From: an uncultured Bacteroidota bacterium
GTDB lineage: Bacteria; Bacteroidota; Bacteroidia; Chitinophagales; Chitinophagaceae
Length of the DNA stretch: 64,000 nucleotides
Reading direction: 5' to 3'
Assembly: GCA_903851465.1 (NCBI GenBank)
Contig: CAINOI010000017.1
Coordinates: forward strand, 1 to 64,000
Positions within the stretch are counted from its first letter, which is position 1; each line of letters begins with the position of its first letter. Under the pieces are notes generated by a model. The model did no database searches, had not been told where the DNA came from, and saw only the letters and a program-made list of their open reading frames with translations. This document shows, in pieces, positions 27,401 through 36,251 of the stretch. Position numbers and translations under genes: made by a program.

Positions 27401-30400
27401 TAGCTAGTGTCAATTTAACAGGTATACCAACTGCACCAACTGCAGCTGCAAATACCAATACAGATCAAGTAGCTACTACTGCCTTTGTTTTGTCTACAAC
27501 TGCTGCTGCAACACCAGATGCAACCTCAATTTTAAAAGGAAAGGTGCAATTAACAAATGATTTTGGTGGTACAGCAGCCTTACCAACAGTAGTGAAAGTG
27601 GGTGGTTCAACTGCTACAGCCATTAATGCCGCAACCATTTTAGCCAATTCAGCCACTGAAGCGAGTACGGCAAGTGCTATCGTGAAAAGAGATGCAAATG
27701 GTGATTTTAGTGCGGGTATTATTACTGCAAACTTATTAGGTACATCTACCAATATTACTGGTATTGCTTTAGGCGCAAACGGTGGTACAGGTGTGAATAA
27801 TACTGGAAAAACAATTACACTAGGAGGCGATATCAATACAGGAAGAAATTTCACAACTACTGGTGTAACAGGATCAGGCGCTGATATCACTTTAAAAACA
27901 ACCAATACAACAAATCTTATTTTACCTACAGCTGGTACTTTAGCAACAATTGCAGGTACAGAAGCATTTACAAATAAAACAATCAATGGTTTATCTCTGA
28001 TACCAGCATCAATAGGATTTAGCATTTCAGGTGGAACGACATCAAAATCACTTACAATAAATAATGATGCAACAGTTTCTGGAACCAATACTGGAGATCA
28101 AACGATTACTTTAACTGGAGATGTAACAGGAACTGGAACTGGTTCATTTGCAACTACATTGGCAAGTTCGGGTGTTTCGGCTGGGGTGTATGGTGGTGCA
28201 ACTTCGGTACCAACTATTACAATTGATGAAAAAGGTAGAATCACCAACGCAGCATCAACTACTATTACGGGTGTATCCTCAATAGGTTCATTATTAGAGA
28301 GCGGAAAAATTATTGTGGGAGACCAAAATAATCAAGCAGCAAAAGTGGATATGACTGGTGATATCAGTATTAATAATGCTGGAGCCACAACCATTGGAGC
28401 AAATAAAATTACCACTGCAAAATTGGTGAATTCAGCAGTGACCTATGATAAAATTCAAAATGTTTCTGCTACAAATAAAATATTAGGTAGAGTAACTGCA
28501 GGCGCTGGACTTGTAGAAGAAATTTCAACAATAGGTACAGGTAATGTGGTAAGAGCAATTAGCCCAGAGTTTACAGGCACCCCAATTGTACCTACTGCAA
28601 CTTATCCATCTAATGATGGAACCATTGCAAGTACCCAATATGTGACCACTGCAATTAATAATATTTCTGCTTCTTCGGTTTCTGGTATTTTAGGTGGAGC
28701 GAATGGAGGTACTGGTGTAGATAATACAGGAAGAACAATCACCCTAGGAGGTAATGTAAATATTGCTAAGAATTTCACAACGACTGGCATGACTGGCGCA
28801 AATGCTTCAGACATTACTTTCAAAACAACAGGTCCAACAGTATTAGAACTCCCATTATCTGGAAAACTTGCAACCATGAGCGATGTATCATCAAGTTCAA
28901 TCGGAGGGCAACAGATTACAGGTATCATAAATCCAATTAATGGAGGAACAGGGGTTGCTAATGCTAATACAAAAACAATTACACTAGGTGGAAGTATTAA
29001 TACAGGAGCGAATTTGACTACAACAGGTGTGACCGGATCTGGTGATAATATTATTTTTAAAACGACAGCTGCGACTGATATAATATTACCTTCTACGGGT
29101 ACAATTGCAACTTTAGCAGGAACAGAAACATTGACTGCAAAAACAATTAATGCTTTAGACAATACGATTTTAAATATTTCAAATGCAAGTATTGCCGCCG
29201 GTGCAAATATAGATGATACTAAATTGGCAACAATTAGTACAGCAGGCAAAGTATTGAATGCAGCAACCACTGCAACCAATGCCAATACTCCAGACGCCAT
29301 TGTGGCTAGAGATGCCAACGGCGCATTTACAGCTGGCATCATTACTGCTTCTTTAAATGGCAATGCTAGTAGCGCTACTAAATTAGCTGCGACAAAAACA
29401 ATTTATGGTAATGCTTTTGATGGTACTGCTAACCTAACAAATATTATTGCAAGTGGATTTGGTGGTACAGGAAATGGATTTACTAAATTCATTGGACCAG
29501 CAGGTTCTGAAAGATTGTTCACTTTACCAAATGTCGATGCGACTATCTTAACAACGAACGCACTTGTAACGGTAGCACAAGGTGGAACAGGCGCTGCAAC
29601 TGCCACACAAAATTTTGTATTTGCTGGACCAGCTTTAGGATCATCTGCTGGAGCGCCAAGCTTTAGAGCATTAACTGCTGCCGATTTACCAGCAGGTAGT
29701 GGATCTTATATTGCGAACTCAACAACACAACAAGCGAGTTCTAATTTTAATATAAGTGGTGCCGGAATTGTTGGAGGTAATCTTACAGCAAATTCCTTTA
29801 TAGTACCTAGTGCTTCTAGTACACAGTTTTTAAAAGGAGACGGTACATTGGATGGAACCACTTACGCAACAGCAGGTGCGAATGCAAATATCACATCCTT
29901 AAATGGATTGACAACTGCTCTGTCTTTAGCACAAGGCGGTACAGGATCTACATCAAAAAACTTTGTGGATTTAACAACGGCTCAAACTATTGCAGGGGCA
30001 AAAACTTTTAGTGGAATAGCAACTTTTAATACTGATATTAATATTAATGGACTTAAAATTGGTAAAGGAAATAGTAATACAGGTGAAAATACTGCATTGG
30101 GTGTTAATGCGCTTTCAACTAATACAGGGAATTTTAATACAGCAATTGGTTTTGAAGCATTAAAATTAAATTCATCATCAGGTTATAATTCAGGCTTCGG
30201 TTCAAGGTCACTTAGTAGTAATACAACTGGTTCTGAAAATACTGGATTGGGATTTCAATCACTTTATGCTAACACAACAGGTAGTTACAATACTGCACTT
30301 GGTGTTAATTCACTGGCATCGAACACTACTGGTTCTTATAATATTGCATTAGGTAATGCTAGTTTATACAATAATACAACAGGTGAAAATAATGCTGCAA

Positions 30401-32400
30401 TAGGTAGAACTGCATTATATACAAATACAACTGGATCTTCAAATACAGCAATAGGTATTAACGCTGATGTATCAACGGGTAATTTAACCAATGCAACTGC
30501 TTTAGGTAATGGCGCAATCGTTGCTGCAAGTAATACCATTCAATTGGGTAATACAAATGTTACGAATGTAAAAACAAGTGGAACCATTACAGCTGGTGCA
30601 GTGACTTATCCTAAAGTAGATGGCTTAGCAGGGCAAGTTTTAATTACAGACGGTTCAGGTGTTGCTACTTTTAGAACACTTGATGGTGCAGGAGCAAATT
30701 TAACCAATGGTAAAATTTTAGTTGGTAATGCAAGTAATGTGGCAACAGCTGTTACTATTAGTGGTGATGTTTCAATTTCAAATACTGGAGCAGCAACAAT
30801 AGCAGACGCAAGTATTACAACAACTAAACTTGCTACGGGTGCGGTTGAAACTAGTGATCTTGCAAATGCTGCAGTGACTTTTGCAAAAATGCAAAATATT
30901 GCTACCAATAAATTATTAGGAAGAACAAGCGCAAGTACTGGAGCAATAGAAGAAATTTCAATGTCTGGTTCAGGTAATGTGAGTAGAGTGATCGTGCCCA
31001 CATATGCTAGTATGTTTGCTTTAGATGATACTCATTCTGGGTCATTAGTGTATACACAACATAATAATTCTCCTAGTTTTCCAGAAAGCTTAGCAGATGG
31101 ATTTTACTGTACCATTGTTAATTATGGCGGTGCACCATGTACTTCCAATACTTTAACAACAGCTAAATTTTATACGAACAATACAGGTAATACAGGATCA
31201 AGTACCTTCACTATCCCACTTGGTGGAACAGTAAGTGTCTACGCAATAAAAATTGGTGGCGCTCAACGTTACTATATTAATTATGGTGATGCACCTGCTA
31301 TTGCGGGAACAGGTCTTACTAATAATGCAGGAACATTTAATGTAAACACTTCTCAAAATATAAGTACCCTTTCTAATTTAACCACAAATGGTTTAGTGAC
31401 TACAACTGGTGGTACAGGTGCACTTTCAGTTGTTGCAAGTTTACCAGTCACACAAGGTGGTACTGGATTAACATCATTAGCAACAGGAGATTTACTTTAT
31501 GCAAATGGAGCAAATTCGTTGGCTAAGCTAGGTATTGGTACTAATGGACAAATTTTAACCACTAACGGAACAACGATCTCTTGGGCACCAAATAGTTCTG
31601 CATCCTTATCTGGTGGTGTGGCAGGTGCAATTCCTTATCAATCTGGCGTGGGAGTAACAGGATATACTGCAGCTGGAACATCTGGACAATTTTTAACCTC
31701 AGCCGGAACGGGTGCGCCAACATGGACTTCAATTATTCCTGTAACCTCAGGCGGAACTGGCGCTGCAACTTTAACTAGCAATGCGGTATTATTGGGCAAT
31801 GGAACTGGTGCAGTTCAAACAGTTGCTCCAGGCACTACGGGCAATGTGTTGGTATCTAATGGAACTACATGGGTGTCTCAAGCAGCAGGTGCTTCAGGCG
31901 TATCTTTAGTTGGAACTATTGCAGCAACATCTAATATAAAGGGAGCAACTATAAGCGGAAGCACAATTACTTTAACTCCAGCTGATGCAACCAATGGTGG
32001 TATTGTCACTGCAGCTGCTCAAACATTTGCAGGAACAAAAACATTTGCTGATGTAACTGTTGCAGGCGCGTTAAATGGAGGATCTACAACAAGTTCTAGC
32101 ATCGCAGGATTTAATGCAGCTATATCTTCTGTCACAGCTAACATAACAATAAGTTCAGCCAATGCTGCCACTTACAATGGTAAAGTATTAGTTTGTTCTG
32201 GTAGTGCATTTACAGTCACATTTGATAGCACGGTACCTGTTGGATTCTCTTGTATGATTTTACAATCAGATAATAATACAATCAGTTTTGCTGGAACAAA
32301 TAATAGATACAATTACACTTCAACATCTGGAATTTATGCCATAGCAACTGCTATGTGTTATGCAAGTGGTTCAGTTTTATTAACCGGCGATTTACAATAA
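21424..32400 (+). CDS. Giant secreted tail-fibre-like / adhesin protein, paralogue (3,658 aa)
   Basis: Signal peptide at 1-22 (NMASA-Q). N-terminal domain 24-155 is nearly the same as in the protein at 484. Shaft repeats at about 240-1198 mix the 25-residue MLLPYAIRSNT type with a second type (MLSRRFARDTVALSNRIN) and an SVTNAISDAAASSGADLAAEIARAT-like insert. Residues 1199-1473 are eleven near-perfect 25-residue repeats. From about 1570 to 2870 come phage-fibre-like motifs (KGKIQLAGDLGG, APTAAAGTSNNQLATTQFV, PTITIDEKGRI). A YadA-head-like block lies at about 2876-3043. The last 90 residues form the same kind of C-terminal domain as the paralogue, ending LLTGDLQ. No T9SS tail or S74 chaperone is seen. 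The next gene starts 3 nt after its stop. Confidence 0.9.
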   Translation: MLNKFFFPLLVILCCIGNMASAQITPDGILFQAVARDANGNAAAGRNIYAKVNILKGTKDGISVYAESFKVVSTDDGVFTIVIGKGTRTSGVAGLTSIAWNEALYFVNIQIAIEPSLPTPGWSADNNYLDMGTSQLWTVPYALFSSKATVADSAMSISTIVPGSKGGTGVNNTGRTITLGQNLTFNGIGDITITSTGVSNISLPTTGLLANTQYVSDRIGTDTVSLSNRINALGVSSGNTTALKVNISDTASMLNPYLRKVDTASLSKRINVKLDSAQIPGIIAPYLASVAGLKYADSAAMLLPYAIRSNTIASINTKTNIADTAAMLLPYAIRSNTIASIDAEKTRALAAEALKVNIADTASMLNRRFARDTVALSNRINLKTNIADTAAMLLPYAIRSNTETSINTKVNIIDTAAMLSPYAINSNTVASIDAEKTRALTAEALKVNIADTASMLTRRFGRDTVALSNRINLKVNISDTALMLSRRFARDTVALSNRINLKTNIADTAAMLLPYAIRSNTVASINAEKTRAIAEEALKVNIADTSDMLLPYAIRSNTVASINAKVNITDTALMLSRRFARDTAALSNRINLKANIADTAVMLLPYAIRSNTIASINAEKTRAITEEALKVNIADTAGMLLPYAIRSNTIASINAKVNITDTALMLSRRFARDTVALSNRINLKVNIADTAAMLLPYAIRSNTVASINAEKTRAIAEEALKVNIADTSDMLLPYAIRSNTVASINLKTNIADTALMLSRRFARDTVALSNRINLKVNIADTALMLNRRIARDTVSLSNRINALSTSVTNAISDAAASSGADLAAEIARATSAENLKVNIADTSLMLTKRIGRDTVSLSNRINALSTSVTNAISDAAASSGADLAAEIARATAAEALKVNIADTSLMLTRRFARDTASLSRRINLKANIADTADMLLPYAIRSNTETSINTEKTRAITAENLKVNIADTALMLTRRFARDTVSLSNRINALSTSVTNAISDATASNGADLAAEIARATAAENLKVNIADTAAMLTRRFGRDTVALSNRINLKTNIADTANMLLPYAIRSNTETSINTEKTRAITAENLKVNIADTANMLSRRFARDTVSLSNRINALGSSVSTEISNAISNSGSDLASEIARATAAEALKVNIADTAAMLTRRFGRDTVALSNRINLKTNISDTAAMLLPYAIRSNTIASITAETTRATAAEIALDNRVTSNTTSITAETTRATAAETVLDTRIASNTASITAERTRAIAAETALDTRVTSNTASITAETTRAIAAETALDTRVTSNTASITAETTRAIAAETALDTRVTSNTASITAERTRAIAAETALDTRVTSNTASITAETTRAVAAETALDTRVTSNTASITAERTRAIAAETALDTRVTSNTASITAETTRAIAAETALDTRVTSNTASITAETTRAIAAETALDTRVTSNTASITAETTRAIAAETALDTRVTTNASNIATNTANINSNTINISANATNIAANTIAINNRVSFTDMPTFLLPYLKIEDTTNMLANYKAAMINNNARIDALVADTATLITRFSYKENLSNKSIDVSGDATSDTKYPSVKAVKDFVDNAITVATPDASTTAKGKVQLSGDLAGIAASPTVAKVGGSTAVAINAATILANTATDANTVSTIVKRDASGNFIAGTITAGLIGNVTGNVTGNLTGNASTATKLAATKNIYGNAFDGSADLTQAIAGTFGGTGIDNGSKTITLGGNLLTANSFTTAGNYSTTLTSTGETNITLPTTGTIATLAGTETMTNKTIVDLILTGVPTAPTAAAGTSNNQLATTQFVNATTAAATPDASPTVKGKIQLAGDLGGIATSPTVNSVGGSSSSTINTATILANAATDVNSSSTIVKRDIVGNFSAGSITASLIGNASTATKLAATKNIYGNAFDGSVDLTQAIAGTYGGTGVNNGNKTITLGGNLLTANSFTTVGNYSTTLTSTGETNIILPTTGTLVTLAGTETLSNKTLASVNLTGIPTAPTAAANTNTDQVATTAFVLSTTAAATPDATSILKGKVQLTNDFGGTAALPTVVKVGGSTATAINAATILANSATEASTASAIVKRDANGDFSAGIITANLLGTSTNITGIALGANGGTGVNNTGKTITLGGDINTGRNFTTTGVTGSGADITLKTTNTTNLILPTAGTLATIAGTEAFTNKTINGLSLIPASIGFSISGGTTSKSLTINNDATVSGTNTGDQTITLTGDVTGTGTGSFATTLASSGVSAGVYGGATSVPTITIDEKGRITNAASTTITGVSSIGSLLESGKIIVGDQNNQAAKVDMTGDISINNAGATTIGANKITTAKLVNSAVTYDKIQNVSATNKILGRVTAGAGLVEEISTIGTGNVVRAISPEFTGTPIVPTATYPSNDGTIASTQYVTTAINNISASSVSGILGGANGGTGVDNTGRTITLGGNVNIAKNFTTTGMTGANASDITFKTTGPTVLELPLSGKLATMSDVSSSSIGGQQITGIINPINGGTGVANANTKTITLGGSINTGANLTTTGVTGSGDNIIFKTTAATDIILPSTGTIATLAGTETLTAKTINALDNTILNISNASIAAGANIDDTKLATISTAGKVLNAATTATNANTPDAIVARDANGAFTAGIITASLNGNASSATKLAATKTIYGNAFDGTANLTNIIASGFGGTGNGFTKFIGPAGSERLFTLPNVDATILTTNALVTVAQGGTGAATATQNFVFAGPALGSSAGAPSFRALTAADLPAGSGSYIANSTTQQASSNFNISGAGIVGGNLTANSFIVPSASSTQFLKGDGTLDGTTYATAGANANITSLNGLTTALSLAQGGTGSTSKNFVDLTTAQTIAGAKTFSGIATFNTDININGLKIGKGNSNTGENTALGVNALSTNTGNFNTAIGFEALKLNSSSGYNSGFGSRSLSSNTTGSENTGLGFQSLYANTTGSYNTALGVNSLASNTTGSYNIALGNASLYNNTTGENNAAIGRTALYTNTTGSSNTAIGINADVSTGNLTNATALGNGAIVAASNTIQLGNTNVTNVKTSGTITAGAVTYPKVDGLAGQVLITDGSGVATFRTLDGAGANLTNGKILVGNASNVATAVTISGDVSISNTGAATIADASITTTKLATGAVETSDLANAAVTFAKMQNIATNKLLGRTSASTGAIEEISMSGSGNVSRVIVPTYASMFALDDTHSGSLVYTQHNNSPSFPESLADGFYCTIVNYGGAPCTSNTLTTAKFYTNNTGNTGSSTFTIPLGGTVSVYAIKIGGAQRYYINYGDAPAIAGTGLTNNAGTFNVNTSQNISTLSNLTTNGLVTTTGGTGALSVVASLPVTQGGTGLTSLATGDLLYANGANSLAKLGIGTNGQILTTNGTTISWAPNSSASLSGGVAGAIPYQSGVGVTGYTAAGTSGQFLTSAGTGAPTWTSIIPVTSGGTGAATLTSNAVLLGNGTGAVQTVAPGTTGNVLVSNGTTWVSQAAGASGVSLVGTIAATSNIKGATISGSTITLTPADATNGGIVTAAAQTFAGTKTFADVTVAGALNGGSTTSSSIAGFNAAISSVTANITISSANAATYNGKVLVCSGSAFTVTFDSTVPVGFSCMILQSDNNTISFAGTNNRYNYTSTSGIYAIATAMCYASGSVLLTGDLQ
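22140..25017 (+). repeat. Shaft repeats of giant protein 2
   Basis: A mosaic of two coding repeat types: KVNIADTAAMLLPYAIRSNTVASIN (25 residues) and KVNIADTALMLSRRFARDTVALSNRINL (28 residues). Some copies carry AEKTRAIAEEAL inserts, and three longer inserts start at LSTSVTNAISDA. The order of types differs from that of the paralogue, so the shafts have been rearranged since duplication. Confidence 0.85.
25018..25842 (+). repeat. 75-bp tandem repeat (11 copies), coding
   Basis: Eleven head-to-tail 75-bp units in frame, each encoding SITAETTRAIAAETALDTRV plus TSNTA or a close variant. Identity between neighbouring copies is high, including silent sites, and copies alternate between ETT and ERT forms. 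In-frame unit gain or loss would change shaft length by 25 residues without breaking the gene. The protein pattern (alternating Ala/Ile/Val with charged residues) suits a trimeric coiled coil. Confidence 0.95.
30049..30552 (+). repeat. YadA-head-like beta-roll block of giant protein 2
   Basis: Encodes NTALG/NTAIG repeats and the cap ATALGNGAIVAASNTIQLG. It is collinear and nearly identical in DNA to 7267-7770 of the first giant gene, while sequences on both sides of the block are much less alike. Confidence 0.8.
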
Positions 32401-32403
32401 AGC

Positions 32404-33135
32404 ATGAAAAAAATTGTCATCATCATATTAATAGTTGTTTTCCATCTTAAAACAGATGCTCAAGTTACGATGCCTGACTTTCAAGCCATGCAATATGTGA
32501 ATAGCAATTTAGGTAATGCTTTAAATTTTGATGGCACAAATGCTTATGGATTAGGCAAAGCTTATGTGACAGATTCTTTGTTGGATTTCACAATGGAATT
32601 TTGGATTAAAAATACAGGAACAGATGGTGCTAATGATCGTATTTATGCTTCTTATCTCAACAATGCATTACAAATTGGTAAAAGTGCAACGCATTTAAAA
32701 TTAATGGCAACGGATTTAACCGGACCTTCTACATGGCAAACAGTTTGTCCATTAGAATTAAATGTATGGGTGCATATTGCTATAATAAGAAATGGGACTT
32801 CATTAAAAGTATATAAGAATGCAGCCTTGGTTCAAACTTATATAGTAGATGGAACATCGTATTTACCTAGTTTTTTTAGACTTGGATCCAATATAGATGG
32901 TGCTGGTGAAAATGGTAATTTTTCAATTGATGAATTAAGAATTTGGAAAATTGCATTAGCTACAAGCCCTACTAATTTCATTCAAAAATATATGTACTCA
33001 TCAATCAATCCGAATTCAACTGCCGACGCAAATCCAAGTACAAAATTAGTATTGTATTATAGATTTGATCAAGGTACTATTGGTGTCAGTAATACCAACG
33101 AGCTAGGATTATACAATTCAGCAATTAGTAATTAA
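32404..33135 (+). CDS. Secreted single LamG-like domain protein
   Basis: 243 residues. Signal peptide at about 1-19 (VVFHLKTDA-Q). The post-signal motif TMPDFQAMQYVNS is shared with the three LamG proteins of operon 1. One LamG/concanavalin-like domain is at about 32-235: NALNFDGTNAYGLG start, FTMEFWIKN, WVHIAIIRNGTSLKVYKN, FSIDELRIWKIALA, and the closing LVLYYRFDQG. It lies 3 nt after the giant gene and 5 nt before the next, so it is clearly in the same operon. It takes the place that the glycine-rich LamG protein has in operon 1. A surface binding role is inferred. Confidence 0.85.
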   Translation: MKKIVIIILIVVFHLKTDAQVTMPDFQAMQYVNSNLGNALNFDGTNAYGLGKAYVTDSLLDFTMEFWIKNTGTDGANDRIYASYLNNALQIGKSATHLKLMATDLTGPSTWQTVCPLELNVWVHIAIIRNGTSLKVYKNAALVQTYIVDGTSYLPSFFRLGSNIDGAGENGNFSIDELRIWKIALATSPTNFIQKYMYSSINPNSTADANPSTKLVLYYRFDQGTIGVSNTNELGLYNSAISN

Positions 33136-33140
33136 AGGAT

Positions 33141-34661
33141 ATGAAAAAAACAATTTATTTAGTATTAGGGTTATTCTTCTCATGTCAATTAAATGCAAAT
33201 AATTTATTGATTGGCACACCTACATATGATGGTAATGCAAATACACTCACATTTACCATTAAGTGGGATAATAGTTGGCGTATTAATTCTGGCCCATCTA
33301 ATTATGATGCAGTATGGCTTTTTGTAAAAAGACAACCTTGTGGTGCAAATGGCATATGGTCTCATGCACTATTAAGTAGTACAGCGGGAGCGCATGTAGT
33401 ATCTGGAACAAATGCCAATAGTTTAGTGATTGATCCAGTAACAGATAATATGGGCGTACTAGTTCATCTAGGTTCAAGCGGGGATAATCAAATCACTTCT
33501 ATTTCTACCACAACTATTGTTTTAAAATTAACTGAAAATTATAATCCAGCATTAACTGGACCTTCTAGTGCAACAGCAGATAACTGGAAAATTTTTGGTA
33601 TTGAGATGGTATTTGTTCCAACAGGTGAATTTTACATTGGAGATGGAAGATCATCGAATACCAATAATTTTTCAGATGGAAATTTAAGCCAAGCTTTAAA
33701 AATTACAAATAGTTTACAAAATACTACAGGTCTAGGTTCCTATAATAATTATACAAAATCACCGCTATATGGTTGTCCAGTTCCACTTCCTAAAGAATTT
33801 CCAATTGGATACAATGGTTTTTATACCATGAAATATGAAATCTCTCAAGGTCAAATGGTTGATTTTTATAACACATTGACATACACTCAACAAGCCGCTA
33901 AAATGAAAGCGGTTGCTAACAGAGTCTTAACCAGCGCTAACCAGTATATAGGAAACAATAATACATATATGAGCTTGTATAATTCTTCAACTGGAACTGC
34001 AAGTAGTGTTCCTGCAACTTTTACAAGTGCCTATCCTCATCTCCCTATGGGTTATATGAATTGGCAAGACCTTACCTCTTATTTAGACTGGTCGGGCTTA
34101 AGACCAATGACCGAATTTGAATATGAAAAAGCATGTAGAGGTAATAATAGTGGTACCGCGAATACCCCAATTCCCTATGAATATCCATGGGGCAATACAA
34201 ATATTACCAATCCTCCTGGTTATAATTCTGCTAACAATTCAACTTGGAGTGCATACGAAGGGCTTTGTAATTATCAACACAATAATCCAATAAGAGGAGG
34301 TGCATTTGCAACAGCACTTTCGAATCGTTCACAGTCTGGTGCAACATATTATGGTATCATGGAAATGGGAGGTAATGTTTGGGAACAGTGTGTTGGTGGG
34401 GGAAGTGGGTATGATTATTCTGCTTTTAGAGTCACCAATGGCAATGGGGTATTAACAAATGACGGGTTAGCTGACGTAACTGGCTGGCCAATCAATGGCG
34501 GCTCAAATAGTGGCACCATCATTAGAGGAGGGTATTATTATAGTAATGGTAATACCTATCAAATACAAGTGTCAGATAGGAGCTATTTTGCTGGGGATAA
34601 TTATAATGCATCTACTAATAGAGATGCTGCTGTTGGTGGTAGAGGAGTAAGAAGTCTATAA
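33141..34661 (+). CDS. Secreted FGE-sulfatase-fold protein (first of three)
   Basis: 506 residues. Signal peptide at about 1-19 (QLNA-N). Residues about 20-145 are a beta-rich unrecognised N-terminal domain (LTFTIKWDNSWRINSGPSNYDAVW). Residues about 155-506 show the formylglycine-generating-enzyme (SUMF1) fold: EMVFVPTGEFYIGDG, FYTMKYEISQGQMVDFYN, MNWQDLTSYLDWSGLRPMTEFEYEKACRG in parts, YPWGN, and YYGIMEMGGNVWEQC. The active-site pattern GGSYxCHxSYC of true enzymes is replaced by RGGYYYSNGNTYQ, so the cysteine pair is missing. The protein is probably not a sulfatase activator but uses the C-type-lectin-like fold for binding. The C-terminus ends GGRGVRSL. Confidence 0.85.
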   Translation: MKKTIYLVLGLFFSCQLNANNLLIGTPTYDGNANTLTFTIKWDNSWRINSGPSNYDAVWLFVKRQPCGANGIWSHALLSSTAGAHVVSGTNANSLVIDPVTDNMGVLVHLGSSGDNQITSISTTTIVLKLTENYNPALTGPSSATADNWKIFGIEMVFVPTGEFYIGDGRSSNTNNFSDGNLSQALKITNSLQNTTGLGSYNNYTKSPLYGCPVPLPKEFPIGYNGFYTMKYEISQGQMVDFYNTLTYTQQAAKMKAVANRVLTSANQYIGNNNTYMSLYNSSTGTASSVPATFTSAYPHLPMGYMNWQDLTSYLDWSGLRPMTEFEYEKACRGNNSGTANTPIPYEYPWGNTNITNPPGYNSANNSTWSAYEGLCNYQHNNPIRGGAFATALSNRSQSGATYYGIMEMGGNVWEQCVGGGSGYDYSAFRVTNGNGVLTNDGLADVTGWPINGGSNSGTIIRGGYYYSNGNTYQIQVSDRSYFAGDNYNASTNRDAAVGGRGVRSL

Positions 34662-34682
34662 CTAAAATTTAAATCAATTATT

Positions 34683-36236
34683 ATGAAAAAAATACAGCTT
34701 ATCTTAACATTACTTTTGTTTTCCAATTTAGTACAAGCTAATAATTTAAATATTTCAGCTCCAACCTACAGTAATGAAACCTTAAGTTTTACTATTACAT
34801 GGGACAATAGCTGGAATATAAATTCTGGTCCAAGCAATCATGATGCGGTATGGATTTTTGTAAAAAGACAAAAGTGTGGAAATATAAATAATAGATGGGT
34901 ACATCAGTTATTGAGTACAAGCACAAATGACCATTCTGCAAAAGTTAGTGGTGTTACATCAACAATAGTTTCAGTGATTCCGGTGGAGGATGGGATGGGT
35001 GTTTTTATTAAAAGATTACCTGATGCTAGTAGTAGTAATCCTCCAAACGCAGTAGGAAATGTAACTACACAGACCATCACACTAAAATTAGGTGCTACAA
35101 ATCCTAATATACTTCCAACAGGTAATGATACTCAAGATAATTTCAAAGTGATAGGTATTGAAATGGTATATATACCTCAAGGTGAGTTTTTCATAGGTGA
35201 TGGCAGAGCAACTAATTCAAATAATTTTTCTGCTGGTACTACAAATCAACCTTTGAAAATTACCAATAATATTCAGAATGTAACTGGTTTAGGGTCATTA
35301 ACCAATTATACCAGTGCACCTGCTTATGGTTGTCCGGTTCCGCTTCCTAAAGATTTTCCACTTGGGTATAATGGTTACTATATGATGAAGTATGAACTCT
35401 TACAAGGGCAATTTGTTGAATATTTAAATACATTAAATTATGACCAACAAGCATTAAGATTAAAGCCAACGGATAATACAAAAAATCCTAATTCGGCACC
35501 AACAGTATATTTTGCTAATGGACAAGGTACAAATGTATATATACCTACTACTACCCCAAGTTCTTCTGGAATATACAATACAAAAGCTGCAACCTTTGCT
35601 ACTGGTTATGCTTGGCTGCCAATGGGCTATATGAATTGGCAGGACCTAGCTGCATATTTAGATTGGTCTGGTCTAAGACCTATGACCGAATTTGAATTTG
35701 AAAAAGCATGTAGAGGAAATAATGGAGGCACTGCGAATACGCCTATAGCCAATGAATATCCTTGGGGTAATACAAGCATCTCTAATCCTAGTCATTCTTT
35801 TAACAACAACCATACCTGGACTGCTAATGAAGGTACTTGTAATTATCAAACTAATAATATTATCAGAGCAGGTGCATGGGCAACTTCAACTTCAAATCGT
35901 TCACAGTCTGGCGCTACATATTATGGCATCATGGAAATGGGTGGAAATGTATGGGAACAGTGCGTTGGTGGCGGAAGTGGTTATGATTATTCTGGTTTTA
36001 GAACTACCAATGGAAATGGCGTATTATCAGACCTTGGTTTGGCGGACGTGACTGGCTGGCCAATCAATGGTGGTCCCAATAGTGGAACAATTATGAGAGG
36101 AGGTTTTTTTTATAATAATGGAAGTACTTATCAAATACAAGTTTCAGATAGAACTTTTTTTGCTGGGGATAACTGGAATAATAATAGCGATCGAGATGCA
36201 GGAGCTGGAGGCAGAGGAGTAAGAAGTTTTAATTAA
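34683..36236 (+). CDS. Secreted FGE-sulfatase-fold protein (second of three)
   Basis: 517 residues. Signal peptide at about 1-19 (LVQA-N). Same architecture as its neighbours: beta-rich N-terminal domain at about 20-150 (ITWDNSWNINSGPSNHDAVWIFVKRQ) and FGE-like domain at about 160-517 (GIEMVYIPQGEFFIGDG, MMKYELLQGQFVEYLN, GLRPMTEFEFEKACRG, YYGIMEMGGNVWEQC). The region of the catalytic cysteines reads RGGFFYNNGSTYQIQVSDR, without cysteine. It is very similar to the first copy through the core, with differences concentrated in the middle segment and the last 45 residues. Tandem duplication followed by diversification of the putative binding face is the simplest reading. Confidence 0.85.
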   Translation: MKKIQLILTLLLFSNLVQANNLNISAPTYSNETLSFTITWDNSWNINSGPSNHDAVWIFVKRQKCGNINNRWVHQLLSTSTNDHSAKVSGVTSTIVSVIPVEDGMGVFIKRLPDASSSNPPNAVGNVTTQTITLKLGATNPNILPTGNDTQDNFKVIGIEMVYIPQGEFFIGDGRATNSNNFSAGTTNQPLKITNNIQNVTGLGSLTNYTSAPAYGCPVPLPKDFPLGYNGYYMMKYELLQGQFVEYLNTLNYDQQALRLKPTDNTKNPNSAPTVYFANGQGTNVYIPTTTPSSSGIYNTKAATFATGYAWLPMGYMNWQDLAAYLDWSGLRPMTEFEFEKACRGNNGGTANTPIANEYPWGNTSISNPSHSFNNNHTWTANEGTCNYQTNNIIRAGAWATSTSNRSQSGATYYGIMEMGGNVWEQCVGGGSGYDYSGFRTTNGNGVLSDLGLADVTGWPINGGPNSGTIMRGGFFYNNGSTYQIQVSDRTFFAGDNWNNNSDRDAGAGGRGVRSFN

Positions 36237-36251
36237 TTAAAAAATTATTTT